A DNA stretch of 64,000 nucleotides, taken from NCBI RefSeq assembly GCF_003032475.1, contig NZ_CP028369.1:8184001-8248000 (forward strand), read 5' to 3'. Under the pieces are notes generated by a model that had not been told where the DNA came from, did not search any database, and saw nothing but the letters and a program-made list of their open reading frames with translations. The translations under genes and the position numbers were made by a program. Positions 1-9,029 of this stretch are shown here, piece by piece. Position 1 is the first letter of the stretch; each line of letters opens with the position of its first letter. This DNA comes from Streptomyces sp. P3. GTDB lineage: Bacteria; Actinomycetota; Actinomycetes; Streptomycetales; Streptomycetaceae.

Positions 1-858
1 CGTCGTCTCGTGCTCGTGCGGGATGTCGAGTCCGGCGTCGAAGGCCTGGATGAGGGAGCTCTGCGCGGCGCTCCCGCCGGCCAGGACCAGCGGCTCCCGG
101 TCCACGCCCTCGAACCGTAGTCCCGGCGCGGACCAACCTGTGAGGAACGGCCTGATCCGGTGGTAGAAGACGTAGTGGTCGCACCAGCGCTCCACGTCGA
201 GGAACGCGTCCGTCACCTGGTCGACGACAACGCGGATGCCGAGCAGCGCCTTGGTGAGAAGGGCATGGTCATCGGCCGCCACGGCATGCTGCGCCTGCAC
301 CAGCAGGGGCAGCCCTGGGGCGCCGGCGAGCTCGACACCCACCGTCGCCAGGTAGAACCACTTCTCGTCGACACCGCCGAGGAACGTCACCTGGGTGTCG
401 ATGTTGGACATGCTCAGCGGTTCACCGGCGTCGATGCGCCGCCAGTTGTTCAGGACGATGGAGCCGTGGGCGACGATCGGAGCCCGGTCCAGCTCCCGGG
501 CGAGTGTGTGCAGGGGCCGCGCCACCGGCGCCGGAAGCGTGTCCACGGGGCTCTCGGCGCCCCAGACGTACGCGTTCGCCAGACAGCACAGCAACAGCAT
601 GGCCCGCTCCTGCTCCCCCGCCGACCGGAGCCGGTCCGGAGTCAGGACGGGCAGCGACTCCACCGCCGGGCGCAGACGTCCGGTCATGATCAGGGCCGCG
701 ATGTTCCGGCCGAGCCGTTCCCAGGGCTCGTAGTACAGGGGCAACGCGTCCACCGGGTCCTCGCCGGGCACGAACCCGCGCTCGGCGTCGATGGCGTACT
801 CGCTCAGCGTGGCCACCCGGGGCCTGGTAGCCCGGATGCGCGTCGTCTCAGGAATCAC
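1..858 (-). CDS. Indoleamine 2,3-dioxygenase-like heme protein (3' end outside window)
   Basis: The first 286 codons are visible; the gene runs off the left edge. The start is a GTG preceded by GAGGAGG-like sequence; an upstream ATG two bases away hits a stop at once. Near the visible C-terminus the protein has the IDO-superfamily signature FYHRIRPFL followed by GGSAAQSSLIQAFDAG and a His-rich DIPHEHE stretch, where the proximal heme-ligand His of the family is expected. Family members use heme and O2 to open the pyrrole ring of tryptophan or related indoles, and some (PrnB type) carry out other indole chemistry. The substrate cannot be told from sequence. It is transcribed away from the rest of the window and has no evident link to the catabolic island. 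Confidence 0.8.
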   Translation of the reverse strand, partial: MIPETTRIRATRPRVATLSEYAIDAERGFVPGEDPVDALPLYYEPWERLGRNIAALIMTGRLRPAVESLPVLTPDRLRSAGEQERAMLLLCCLANAYVWGAESPVDTLPAPVARPLHTLARELDRAPIVAHGSIVLNNWRRIDAGEPLSMSNIDTQVTFLGGVDEKWFYLATVGVELAGAPGLPLLVQAQHAVAADDHALLTKALLGIRVVVDQVTDAFLDVERWCDHYVFYHRIRPFLTGWSAPGLRFEGVDREPLVLAGGSAAQSSLIQAFDAGLDIPHEHETT

Positions 859-868
859 TGCATTGCCT

Positions 869-887
869 CCTCGTGTGCCACACGAGG
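869..887. promoter_or_regulatory. Perfect inverted repeat over the leader of the IDO-like gene
   Basis: CCTCGTGT-GCC-ACACGAGG is an 8-bp perfect inverted repeat with a 3-nt spacer. It lies about 11 bp upstream of the GTG start and abuts the ribosome-binding site. It could be an operator or an RNA hairpin that masks the start. No regulator can be assigned. Confidence 0.45.
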
Positions 888-1713
888 TTCGCCCCGCGTA
901 CCTGGTGGGGCATATGGGCGGCAGCACGAAGCCCAAGCGTTCTGATTGGGCTCGGGCACTACGCCGCTTCCGCTCCGGTCGCGAACGTAGAGGTCAGGGG
1001 CGGCGGGGGAGCATCCCATCGCCGGGTCGGCTCCGCCGTCCCAGTTTCTGCGTGTCCGCGGCCACTCGGGGACTCAGCGCGGGCGTGTGCCATGGGATGG
1101 GACGTTCTCCCCTGCGGCGCACAGGGCGCCATTGCGGGGCAGAACGGCACGGAGCCAAACAGTACGGAGCCGGTCAGGGCCGCTACCGCGAAGACCCTGA
1201 GCCCGGCGGCGAGAAGCGGTCGAAGAAGCAGCGGTCGAAGAAGCGCGGGGGACCACGCTGTCTCGTCGGAGTCGAGGTGGACGAGACGGCGGGGGCGCTG
1301 GTGGGGTCGCCGGTCGGCGCCGTCGGCGACGTCGTCCAGCTCGGTCTGAATCCCCACAGGGGCTCTGGTGCGGGCGGTCACGTGCCGGCACACCCGGTTC
1401 ACCACGACAACGGACTCCATCGTGCGGGCACTGGCCGGTTGGCACGGCAGCACCTGCGCGAGGGACTCACCGTCCGGTTCCCTCTTGACCGTCGCCACTT
1501 GTCAGGGCGCGTCGGCAGGGCCTGCCACGCCCCTCCGGCGTACACGACACTCTCGGACATAGACCCGGACCACGGGCCCAGCGCTACTGAGAATCCGGCA
1601 GCAAGGAGTTGGCGATGCCGGCCGGCCGGGCCTGCGCCGTCTGGTTCCGATCGTAGGGACACATCGACACACGCCGTCCGAACTACCGGTTCGCAGCGGC
1701 TGTGCAGCCGGTC
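888..1713. other. About 830 bp without a convincing gene
   Basis: Open frames exist on both strands, but none has a recognisable domain, a good ribosome-binding site or the codon bias of its neighbours. A 15-bp tandem duplication (GCGGTCGAAGAAGCA at 1216-1230, repeated at 1231-1244) lies inside. The stretch may be decayed coding sequence. Confidence 0.4.
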
Positions 1714-2373
1714 CTACCGTCCCCGCACCGTCCCGGACTCCCATGCCCAGGCGGCGATCTCGACCCGGTTGCGGGCGTCGATCTTCTGCTGGATGTTGGC
1801 CAGGTGGGTCTTGACGGTGGACAGGGACACCACCAGTTGCTCGCAGATCTCCTGGTTGGTGCGGCCCACCGCGACGAGCCGGGCCACGTCCAGCTCGCGG
1901 TCGGTGAGGGGACTGTCGGCGTCGGGGGCGGGCCGTGTGGCGGCCAGTTGCTTCAGCAGCCGGACGGTGACGGCGGGGGAGACCAGCGCGTCGCCGCGGG
2001 CGGCGGCACGCACCGCCTCGATCAGCAGGCTGGGCGGAGCGTCCTTGAGCAGGAAACCGCAGGCCCCGTTGCGCAGGGCGGTGTACACGTAGTCGTCCTG
2101 GTCGAAGGTGGTGATCACCACGACCCGCATCGGATGGTGGACCCCGGGTCCCGCCAGCGCACGGGTGACGTCCAGACCGTCCAGCTTCGGCATCCGGATG
2201 TCGACCAGGCACACGTCAGGACGCAGCCGGCGGGCGAGTTCCACGCAGGCGGCGCCGTCGGCGACCTCGGCGACCACCTCGATGCCGGACTGCGCGTCGA
2301 GGATCAGCCGGAAGCCCATGCGGAGCAGTTCCTGGTCGTCCGCGATCAGTACCCGGATCGCCGTGTCGTTCAC
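1714..2373 (-). CDS. NarL/FixJ-family response regulator
   Basis: A 219-residue DNA-binding regulator. The N-terminal receiver domain has the acidic pair D12-D13, the phospho-acceptor D58 in the LVDIRMP context and a conserved Thr in VVITTF. The C-terminal LuxR-type helix-turn-helix begins around residue 150 and reads LTDRELDVARLVAVG then NQEICEQL and TVKTHLANI. The GTG start overlaps the kinase stop as GTGA, so translation is probably coupled. It is the cognate partner of the adjacent kinase and faces an ABC transporter, a common Streptomyces arrangement in which the two-component system controls the divergent export system. The signal is unknown. Confidence 0.93.
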   Translation of the reverse strand: MNDTAIRVLIADDQELLRMGFRLILDAQSGIEVVAEVADGAACVELARRLRPDVCLVDIRMPKLDGLDVTRALAGPGVHHPMRVVVITTFDQDDYVYTALRNGACGFLLKDAPPSLLIEAVRAAARGDALVSPAVTVRLLKQLAATRPAPDADSPLTDRELDVARLVAVGRTNQEICEQLVVSLSTVKTHLANIQQKIDARNRVEIAAWAWESGTVRGR

Positions 2374-3566
2374 GCCGGTGATCCTGCCACAGCGGCCAGC
2401 ACCGGGAAGTCGGCGGTCACGCGCCAGCCGCCGTCGTCGGTGGGGACGGCGGTCAGTGTGCCCTCCACCGCTTCGACGCGTTCGCGCAGACCGACCAGCC
2501 CGAAGCCGCCGCGCCCGCCCACCGGGCCCGAATGGCGAACACCTGGCGCGGTGTTGTGCACCTCGACCCGCAGCCGGGACCCGGCCACGTCGACCCGTAC
2601 GGCCACCACGGCGCCGTACGCGTGGCGGCGCACGTTGGTGAGGGCCTCCTGCACGACGCGGTGCACGGAGGTCTCGACCTCGGGGGCGAGCCGTACCTCG
2701 CGGGCCGCCGCGCCGACGTGGAATTGGACGCCCGCCTCGTCCTCGGCGAACACGGAGACCATGCGGGCGATCTCCGCCCACACCTCACCGGGCCGGATGC
2801 CCTGGTGGTCGTCCTCGCGCAGGACCCGCACCAGGCGGCGCATCGAGTCCAGCGTCTCCGATCCGGACCGGCTGATGTTCTCCAGCAGCGGCCCGACCTG
2901 CTCCGGCGCGGTGTGCTGAAGGAGCAGCGCGGCATTGGCCTGGACGACGATGCCGGTGACGTGGTGGGCGACGAAGTCGTGCAGGTCGTGGGCGAGTTCC
3001 AGGCGCTGACGCTGGCGTACGGCGGCGATGTCGCGAGCCCGCTGCTCCTCCAGCAGCCCTGCCCGCAGGCCCCAGGCGAGAGCCAGGCCGACGGCGAGCG
3101 TCATCAGCAGGGACCCGGTGACGGAGTTGTCGCTGCCGTAGTGGATGTCCGTCGGCAGAAAGCGCAGCGGCATCGCCATGACCGCCACAGCCAGGGCTGC
3201 CGCCGCGACCGCCGCGGTCTTCGTGCGCGGCACAGCCGCCACCGTGCGGGAGAGCAGCACCAGCAGAGCGGCACTCTCCAGCAGCCCGAACGTACCGTTG
3301 CTGTCCGGGCTCGCCCAGATGGCGATCACGGTCGTGAGGACGAGCGAGCCGCCGGCGACGATCGCGGCGCGTACCCGCACGGTCGCTCGGCGAGCGGGCC
3401 ACAGCAGCGCCACGCAGATGAGCGGCCCTGACATCATCGGCAGCAAGCTCGTCCCGTGGTAGTCGGGCACCCCGTTGGCGAACACGTCGAGCAGCCCCAG
3501 CAGGCCAAGGACGATCCAGCCGACGGCGATCAGCGCCCTGCCGGGCAGCGGACTTTCGGAGTTCAC
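2370..3566 (-). CDS. Sensor histidine kinase, HisKA_3 type
   Basis: A 398-residue membrane kinase. The first 170 residues contain about five hydrophobic helices and no obvious extracellular sensor domain. The dimerisation domain follows, with the phospho-accepting His in ELAHDLHDFVAHHV near residue 200, and then a HATPase_c domain with the EALTNVRRHA N-box and a GFGLVGLRERV G-box. The GTG start was chosen because the upstream extension lacks membrane or signal character and would reach into the divergent promoter. It autophosphorylates and signals to the regulator encoded immediately downstream. Confidence 0.92.
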   Translation of the reverse strand: MNSESPLPGRALIAVGWIVLGLLGLLDVFANGVPDYHGTSLLPMMSGPLICVALLWPARRATVRVRAAIVAGGSLVLTTVIAIWASPDSNGTFGLLESAALLVLLSRTVAAVPRTKTAAVAAAALAVAVMAMPLRFLPTDIHYGSDNSVTGSLLMTLAVGLALAWGLRAGLLEEQRARDIAAVRQRQRLELAHDLHDFVAHHVTGIVVQANAALLLQHTAPEQVGPLLENISRSGSETLDSMRRLVRVLREDDHQGIRPGEVWAEIARMVSVFAEDEAGVQFHVGAAAREVRLAPEVETSVHRVVQEALTNVRRHAYGAVVAVRVDVAGSRLRVEVHNTAPGVRHSGPVGGRGGFGLVGLRERVEAVEGTLTAVPTDDGGWRVTADFPVLAAVAGSPA

Positions 3567-3728
3567 GCCTCGCAGGATACGGAATGGGCGCTTCCCAGGT
3601 GCCTCGGCCGAATGGCCGATGTCCGGCCCCCACAACCGGCCGTCCGGCCGAGCCGACCGGTCGCCGCGCACGCCGAAAGTGAACGGCATGCAACCGCTGA
3701 ACACCGCCTCCCCCGGGGAGAGCAACCG
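3567..3728. promoter_or_regulatory. Divergent promoter region, kinase / ABC transporter
   Basis: This 162-bp gap must carry promoters for both directions. It contains the small inverted repeat CGGCC-GAAT-GGCCG (3605-3618) and further CGGCCG-rich repeats that could be the response-regulator site. No clear -10/-35 pair was identified. Confidence 0.4.
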
Positions 3729-4451
3729 ATGAACACCTCCTCCGCAGTCCTGGCCGGCACCGGCCTGTTCAAGTCCTACGGCACGGCTCGCGCCCTGGCC
3801 GGGGTCGACCTCGACGTGACGGTCGGCCAGTCACTGGCCGTCATGGGCCCGTCCGGCTCCGGCAAATCCACCCTGCTGCACTGCCTGGCGGGCATCGAAC
3901 GACCCGACTCCGGCGAGGTGCTGCTGGACGGCAGGCGCATCGACCGGCTCGGCGAGCCGGCCCGCAGCGAGCTGCGTCGCACCGAGTTCGGCTTCGTCTT
4001 CCAGTCCGGCCAACTCCTGCCGGAACTGCCCGCCGACGAGAACGTCGCCCTGCCGCTGATGCTCGGCGGCACGGCACGCCGGACGGCCGTCGAGGAGGCC
4101 CGGCAGTGGTTCGGGCCGCTGGGCCTGCAAGGTCTGGAGAGTCGGCGTCCGGGTCAGCTCTCCGGCGGTCAGGCGCAGCGGGTGGCCATCGCCCGGGCCC
4201 TGGTCGGCCGCCCGAAAGTGATCTTCGCGGACGAACCGACCGGCGCGCTGGACCAGGCCACCGGCATGGAGGTGATCCACCTGCTGACGGACGTCACCCG
4301 CCGCCAGGGCGCCGCCCTGGTCCTGGTCACCCACGACGCGAACGTGGCCCGCTGGTGCGACCGCACGGTGGAGGTCCGGGACGGCCGCCTGGCCGGACAG
4401 CAAGCTGCGGCGCAGACCGGAACCGACGCGGAGGCGGGGATCCGGCGATGA
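3729..4451 (+). CDS. ABC transporter ATP-binding protein (LolD/MacB type)
   Basis: A 240-residue nucleotide-binding subunit. It has a Walker A GPSGSGKST, the Q-loop VFQSGQ, the signature LSGGQAQRVAIARA, the Walker B VIFADEPTGALD and the switch His in VLVTHD. This is the LolD/MacB/BceA-like group, whose partners are FtsX-type permeases. Its stop overlaps the permease start as ATGA, so the two form one operon. It probably powers export or extraction of a lipophilic or peptide compound at the membrane, under the divergent two-component system. Confidence 0.94.
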   Translation: MNTSSAVLAGTGLFKSYGTARALAGVDLDVTVGQSLAVMGPSGSGKSTLLHCLAGIERPDSGEVLLDGRRIDRLGEPARSELRRTEFGFVFQSGQLLPELPADENVALPLMLGGTARRTAVEEARQWFGPLGLQGLESRRPGQLSGGQAQRVAIARALVGRPKVIFADEPTGALDQATGMEVIHLLTDVTRRQGAALVLVTHDANVARWCDRTVEVRDGRLAGQQAAAQTGTDAEAGIRR

Positions 4452-6457
4452 GGGCAATGGACCGCACCACCTGGGCACTGACCTGGCGGCTCACCCGGGC
4501 CGGCGGCCGCACCGGCCTGCTCGCCACCGGGCTCGCGGTCGCGGCGGCGGCAGTGTCCACCACACTGCTGCTGCTGTGCGTCGCGCTGAACCTCGGCTTC
4601 CAGCACCGCGCGGACCGCACCGACTGGCGCAACCCCGTGGCCTCCTCCCGCCCCGTGGCCGTCGAGGCGGTCGGGACCACGTTCACCCGGGGAGTACCCG
4701 TCACCGTCGTGGACGTCGCCCGACTGCCCGGACGTGCCGTTCCCGCTCCACCCGGTCTGGACCGCTTCCCCGCCCCCGGCGAACTGTGGGTCTCCCCGGC
4801 GCTCGGCGCCCTGCTCGACCGGCTGCCCGCCGACCGTCACCCGCTGCCCGGCACACCCACCGGAACCCTGGGCCGCGCGGCACTGGCCCACCCCGGTGAA
4901 CTCGTCGCGGTGATCGGACATCGCCCCGGCGACCCGGCGGTCACCGCCGAGCGGGCGCCGGACCCGCGCCGGGTGGGCGACATCGTCTCGCCCACCCGCA
5001 TCGCGTCCTTCACCGGTGCGCCGCTGACGGACGGCATGGGCAAGGCGTACGAGTCCGTGGCCCGGGTCGCCACCGTCCTTGTCATCGTTCCGCTGCTGAT
5101 GCTGGCGGCCTCCGCCGCGCGGCTGTCGGTCTCCCGCCGCGATCAGCGGCTCGCCGCGCTACGCCTGATCGGCGCCACCCCGGGCCGTGTCGCCGGGCTG
5201 ACCGCCGCCGAAGCGTTGCTGACCGGAACGGCCGGGGCGCTGCTCGGCGCCCTGGGGTACGCCGTGCTGCTGCCGGCCGAGGCGAGCCTGCCGCTGGCGG
5301 GCGGCTCCTGGTACCCGGCCGACCTGTGGATCGGCGCACCACCGCTGCTCGCCGTGACGGCCGGGGTGATCGCGCTGGTCGTCGTCAGCGCGCTCGCCGG
5401 GCTCCGCCAGGTGGTCGTCGGCCCGCTGGGCGTGACCCGCCGCTCCCTCGGCCGCGGCGCGAGCGCCGTGCGGGCGGTGGTCTTCGTGGCCGTCGTCGCC
5501 GGATACGGCTGGATCAGTAAGAAGTACGGCAGCGACGACTCGATGGCGCTGTACGCGTTCGCCGCGGTCTTCCTGGCGCTGGCCGTGATCGGGCCCTGGG
5601 TGGCCCGGATACTGGGCAGGATCGTCACCGCCCTGGCCAAGCGGCCCGCGACGCTCCTGGCCGGGCGCCGGCTCCTGGATGATCCCAAGGCCGCCTGGCG
5701 GATCGTCTCCGGGCTCACCCTGGCCGGTTTCGTCGCCGGGTTCTTCGCCCTGCTCACCCTGAACGCGGCTCCCCCGTGGGGAGGACGCCCCGACCAGCTC
5801 GCCGTCGCGGCCCCGGTCCACAAGGTGGCACAGGTGCGGGAACAGGCCGAACGGCGTCTGCGGGCCGCCGACGTGAGCGCCGTGGTCGGCGTGGACGACG
5901 GCTTCGTGGCCACGGCTCCCTACGACAGCCGCCAGGTCACCGTCACCGTCTCCGGTGGCCCGGCCGAACTGGACCGCGCCCGCACCGCGCTGACCGGCCT
6001 GACACCGGATCAGTACCCGCTCACCACCACCGAGGTGAACTGGTCCGAGTCGCTGTTCACCCAGGACTTCACCACCCTCACCCGAGTGGTCCTCGTGGTG
6101 ACCTTCACGGTCGCCATCACCTCGGCCGGGATCACCGCGGCCGCCTCCGTCCTGGACCGCCGCCGCACCTACGCCCTGCTGCACCTTGCAGGAACCCCGC
6201 TACAGGTCCTGGACAGCGCCCGGAACCGGGAGACCCTCATCCCGGTCACGGTGCTGGCCGGCGGGGCCGTCGCGGCCGGGCTGCTGTGCGGGGGCTCGAT
6301 GATGCTGGCCGGCGGCGACTCGTCGTTCGACGCCCGCGGCCTGACCGTTCTCGCGGTGTGCTGCGCCGCAGGGATCGGCGGGATTCTCGCGGCCGGCGGC
6401 CTGAGCCGCCCCCTGCTGCGCTCGGTCACCCGGCAGGCAGGAGCACGCGACGAGTAG
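4448..6457 (+). CDS. FtsX-like ABC transporter permease
   Basis: A 669-residue membrane protein. After an N-terminal membrane segment it has a long extracytoplasmic region. A first FtsX core follows near residues 195-345, with SRRDQRLAALRLIGATPGRV, the loop typical of the family. The middle section is a second membrane block, then a second extracytoplasmic segment, and a final FtsX block near the C-terminus with DRRRTYALLHLAGTP. Two FtsX repeats in one chain fit a transporter that needs only the ATPase encoded just upstream. The substrate cannot be inferred. The downstream boundary is decayed DNA rather than an obvious terminator. Confidence 0.9.
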   Translation: MRAMDRTTWALTWRLTRAGGRTGLLATGLAVAAAAVSTTLLLLCVALNLGFQHRADRTDWRNPVASSRPVAVEAVGTTFTRGVPVTVVDVARLPGRAVPAPPGLDRFPAPGELWVSPALGALLDRLPADRHPLPGTPTGTLGRAALAHPGELVAVIGHRPGDPAVTAERAPDPRRVGDIVSPTRIASFTGAPLTDGMGKAYESVARVATVLVIVPLLMLAASAARLSVSRRDQRLAALRLIGATPGRVAGLTAAEALLTGTAGALLGALGYAVLLPAEASLPLAGGSWYPADLWIGAPPLLAVTAGVIALVVVSALAGLRQVVVGPLGVTRRSLGRGASAVRAVVFVAVVAGYGWISKKYGSDDSMALYAFAAVFLALAVIGPWVARILGRIVTALAKRPATLLAGRRLLDDPKAAWRIVSGLTLAGFVAGFFALLTLNAAPPWGGRPDQLAVAAPVHKVAQVREQAERRLRAADVSAVVGVDDGFVATAPYDSRQVTVTVSGGPAELDRARTALTGLTPDQYPLTTTEVNWSESLFTQDFTTLTRVVLVVTFTVAITSAGITAAASVLDRRRTYALLHLAGTPLQVLDSARNRETLIPVTVLAGGAVAAGLLCGGSMMLAGGDSSFDARGLTVLAVCCAAGIGGILAAGGLSRPLLRSVTRQAGARDE

Positions 6458-6570
6458 ACGCCGTGGGAGCGGGCCCTCACCTCGCTTGACATCGACGACC
6501 CTACGGCGTCTTGATTCACGTCATCCCGGCATCACCGTCGGGCGACGGGACCTCGCCACGGCCGCGACGG

Positions 6571-6843
6571 CCGATCGGCAGCGGGTCGCCATCGCGCGGG
6601 CGCTCCCGCTGCGGCCAGAGCTGCTGATGGACGAGCCGGTGTCGGCCCACGGCGTGTCCATCCAGGGCGCTGCTGAGTGCCTCGCCCGGTCGTGCCACGG
6701 CGGACCTCGACGACGACGCTCTCCCCGAAGCCGTCGCGGGCGAGACCCCCCGCCCCTCCGGACGGTTGGCTGCTCCTACCGCACCCGCTGCCCCAAGCGC
6801 GTGACATCTTCGCCACCGAGAGACCCGAGATGGAACCAGCACG
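6571..6843 (+). pseudogene. Remnant of an Opp/Dpp-family peptide ABC transporter ATPase
   Basis: Fragments of a peptide-transporter ATPase survive in two frames. From about 6573 one frame reads DRQRVAIARALPLRPELL then MDEPVSAHGVSIQGA, a decayed signature and Walker B region with Leu and Asp of the usual LDEPVSALD lost. About 170 bp on, the family's C-terminal Cys motif appears as GCSYRTRCP (about 6766-6795). The text then continues in the next frame as QARDIFATERPEMEPA (to about 6843). An internal deletion and a frameshift are therefore visible. The N-terminal half is gone and no permease or binding-protein genes remain beside it. Confidence 0.75.
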
Positions 6844-6873
6844 CACCCGAGCGCCTGCCACTTCTCCGGTTGT

Positions 6874-6888
6874 CAGAATCTTGTTCTC
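6874..6888. promoter_or_regulatory. Operator-like palindrome CAGAATCTTGTTCTC
   Basis: It differs by one base in the left arm from the GAGAAT-N3-RTTCTC sites found before the catabolic operons. It lies about 120 bp upstream of the glycosidase start. An inverted arrangement (GGTTCTC, then GGAGAGAG) follows at about 6904-6923. It may place the glycosidase under the same regulator or may be chance. Confidence 0.4.
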
Positions 6889-7008
6889 CATCATTGCGAC
6901 GTAGGTTCTCATTTGGAGAGAGCGCCCCTATGCTGAACCCCCCGTCGGCGACCCCACACACCCGCGGCAAGCGGCCGCCATTGCTTCATGGAAGCGAGGT
7001 TCTCCCTT

Positions 7009-8574
7009 ATGCACCCGAGTACGAGACTTCCCACCCGGCGAGGATTGCTGGCCGGAGCGGCCGCTTCGCTGCTGGCCGTGACGTCTGTCCAGTCCGTCGC
7101 GGCTCAGGCGGCCGAACCCCCCGCCTCGCTCTCGCCGGCTGCGGTTTCGGTCGACTTCGGCTCGCGCGAGGGCCAACTGCCGCGCCCGGAACGGCTGAAC
7201 AACTTCGGCAACGTGACGGCGTGGCCCGACCAGCGCGCCGGCGACGCGAAGTTCCTGAACAGGCAGGGCCTGCACGGCGACGTCTACCGCATCTGGCTCA
7301 GCAGCCCGAACGCGGCGGACGGCCTGGACGTGTTCAACCTGTGCGACCTGAAGACCCGGCGGTGCGACCTGTCCACACTGGACGCCTACCTCACCGAGGC
7401 GAGCACAGTGTCCGACTCGGTGCTGATCAACCTCAATCCGACGGACTTCGTCGAGGGCAAGCGGCCTCTGAAAGACCTCGAGCCGATGCTCGAACTGATC
7501 GTGCGGAGCGTCAAGGCGAAGTACCCGCGCGTCAAGTACGTGGAAGCCTTCAACGAGCCGGACTGGCAGTTCTACGGCAACCAGCGCAGGCAGGGAATCC
7601 CGCCGGACAGGACGACACTGCAGCCGGGTGACCTGTACCGCTTCTACGAGCCGTACTACGACGCGATCAACAAGGTCAACAAGGGCCTCAGGCGCGCGGA
7701 CCGTATCGAGCTCGGCGGACCGGCGCTGTCGTGGCTGGACCCGAAGTGGATGAAGCCCTTCCTCGACGACTACGCCGCCGACGAGAACCCGCACAAGCGT
7801 CTGGACTTCCTCGCCTACCACGCGTACCTCACCTGGGGTGACGACACGTACAAGTCACCGACGATGTACAAGGGCGACCTGAGGGTGGTGGCGTCACAGC
7901 GGGAGACCCTGCTGGGCTGGCTGAAGGAGCGTCGCATCCACCAGCGAATCCCGAGCTACGTCACCGAGACGGGCATCTACCCCGGTCCGGCCTACGACGA
8001 TACCGACCCCAAGAAGGACTACGTCCGGCAGGCCGCCGGCATGGCCACCTACGCCTACTACTTCGCGAACCAGCCGGACACCTACATGTTCAACTGGTGC
8101 GTCCGGCACCGGGTCGAGGAGCGCAAGGACCAGCTCGTGACCCGCACCCCGAACGGTCCGATCAACGACACCTTCACTCCCTACGGCAACACCATGCTGA
8201 TGCAGTCCCGGATGAAGGACACCAGGGTGTCCGCCGGCGTGTCGGGCGCGCTCGAAGGGGACAACGGCGTCTACGCGATGGCGTCGAAGGACCGTACCGG
8301 CGCGTCTTTGATGGTCTGGAACTGGCAGCACGTGGGCGACCGCAGCTACCGGGCCACCATCGACATGTCCCGGATGCCGTCCGAGCTCAGGAACCGTCCC
8401 GTCCGCCAGCTCATGTACCGGATCGACCAGAACACCAGCAACTACTTCTTCGACCCGGCCAAGGCCGGCCTCCAGCTGGTCGACAAGAAGATCGTCAGGC
8501 CGGGCAGGACCCACACCGCGACCGTCGATCTCGCGCCAAACGCCATCTACCTGATCGTGCTGGAACGGGCCTGA
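7009..8574 (+). CDS. Secreted GH39-like glycoside hydrolase
   Basis: A 521-residue exported enzyme. The N-terminus has a twin-arginine signal, PTRRGLLAGAAASLLAV, with a likely AxA-type cleavage after VAAQA, so folded export through Tat is expected. The mature part is a TIM-barrel glycosidase. E183 in AFNEPDW is the probable acid/base and E320 in YVTETGI the probable nucleophile, the spacing seen in clan GH-A families such as GH39. A C-terminal beta-sandwich-like section follows. The ATG at 7009 was preferred to 6988 because GGAAGCGAGG precedes it. The exact sugar substrate (xyloside, iduronide or other) is not evident. Confidence 0.8.
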   Translation: MHPSTRLPTRRGLLAGAAASLLAVTSVQSVAAQAAEPPASLSPAAVSVDFGSREGQLPRPERLNNFGNVTAWPDQRAGDAKFLNRQGLHGDVYRIWLSSPNAADGLDVFNLCDLKTRRCDLSTLDAYLTEASTVSDSVLINLNPTDFVEGKRPLKDLEPMLELIVRSVKAKYPRVKYVEAFNEPDWQFYGNQRRQGIPPDRTTLQPGDLYRFYEPYYDAINKVNKGLRRADRIELGGPALSWLDPKWMKPFLDDYAADENPHKRLDFLAYHAYLTWGDDTYKSPTMYKGDLRVVASQRETLLGWLKERRIHQRIPSYVTETGIYPGPAYDDTDPKKDYVRQAAGMATYAYYFANQPDTYMFNWCVRHRVEERKDQLVTRTPNGPINDTFTPYGNTMLMQSRMKDTRVSAGVSGALEGDNGVYAMASKDRTGASLMVWNWQHVGDRSYRATIDMSRMPSELRNRPVRQLMYRIDQNTSNYFFDPAKAGLQLVDKKIVRPGRTHTATVDLAPNAIYLIVLERA

Positions 8575-8576
8575 GC

Positions 8577-8605
8577 CCGGTGGTGGCGCCCTGTGCCACC
8601 ACCGG
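8577..8605 (+). terminator. Hairpin terminator of the glycosidase gene
   Basis: CCGGTGGTGGC-GCCCTGT-GCCACCACCGG forms an 11-bp perfect stem with a 7-nt loop, two bases after the stop codon. There is no U-tract, as is usual in Streptomyces. Confidence 0.85.
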
Positions 8606-8608
8606 AGC

Positions 8609-8643
8609 GTGCCGCCCCGTTGCCTACGGTCACGGGGCGGCAC
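8609..8643 (+). terminator. Second hairpin in tandem
   Basis: GTGCCGCCCCGT pairs perfectly with ACGGGGCGGCAC across an 11-nt loop. It follows the first hairpin by three bases, giving a double terminator that would isolate the glycosidase transcript. Confidence 0.8.
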
Positions 8644-9029
8644 CGCATCCGCAGCTCTCGCGGATCAAGTGCCACTGCCGGTCCGGATGTCCAGGTACCG
8701 GCGTCCTCCGGCACGCGCCCAGCGCTTCCCGGAGGGAGCCGCGGCTGACCCGCAAACCGGCTCGCCGGCGTCCGTTCCGCCGGCAGCGCGCTGCCCGGTG
8801 GGAAGAGCCCGGACCGGATGCCGGCCAAGGATCTGCGCCACGGCCGAGGCGTACAGAATGGGCGGTCCGACGGCCTGGAACGCCCCGCCTGGTCGAACCC
8901 GAGCGTCGGCCTCCGGTTCCTCGGGGCTCGGCCGACGGTCCCGGCACGGGGCACGCGGCTGGACCAATCGTGCGCATGAGCTACCGAGCATGCCGGGGGA
9001 GCGGCTACCCGGTCGGCTGCGGCGCGGCG
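8644..9029. other. Gap of about 390 bp with no supported gene
   Basis: No frame here has a recognisable motif or ribosome-binding site. It separates the terminated glycosidase unit from the end of the convergent oxidoreductase gene. Confidence 0.5.

Noticed and set aside
959..1498. Minus-strand open frame of 179 codons in the gap after the IDO-like gene
   Set aside because: No domain, no ribosome-binding site and composition unlike real genes; GC-rich DNA gives long chance frames.
1589..1603. A GAGAAT half-site
   Set aside because: The second arm is missing and no related gene follows, so it is treated as chance.
6486..7631. Plus-strand frame joining the transporter remnant to the glycosidase region
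   Set aside because: The second half is out of frame with the GH39-like gene and encodes no known protein; only the short ATPase motifs are meaningful.
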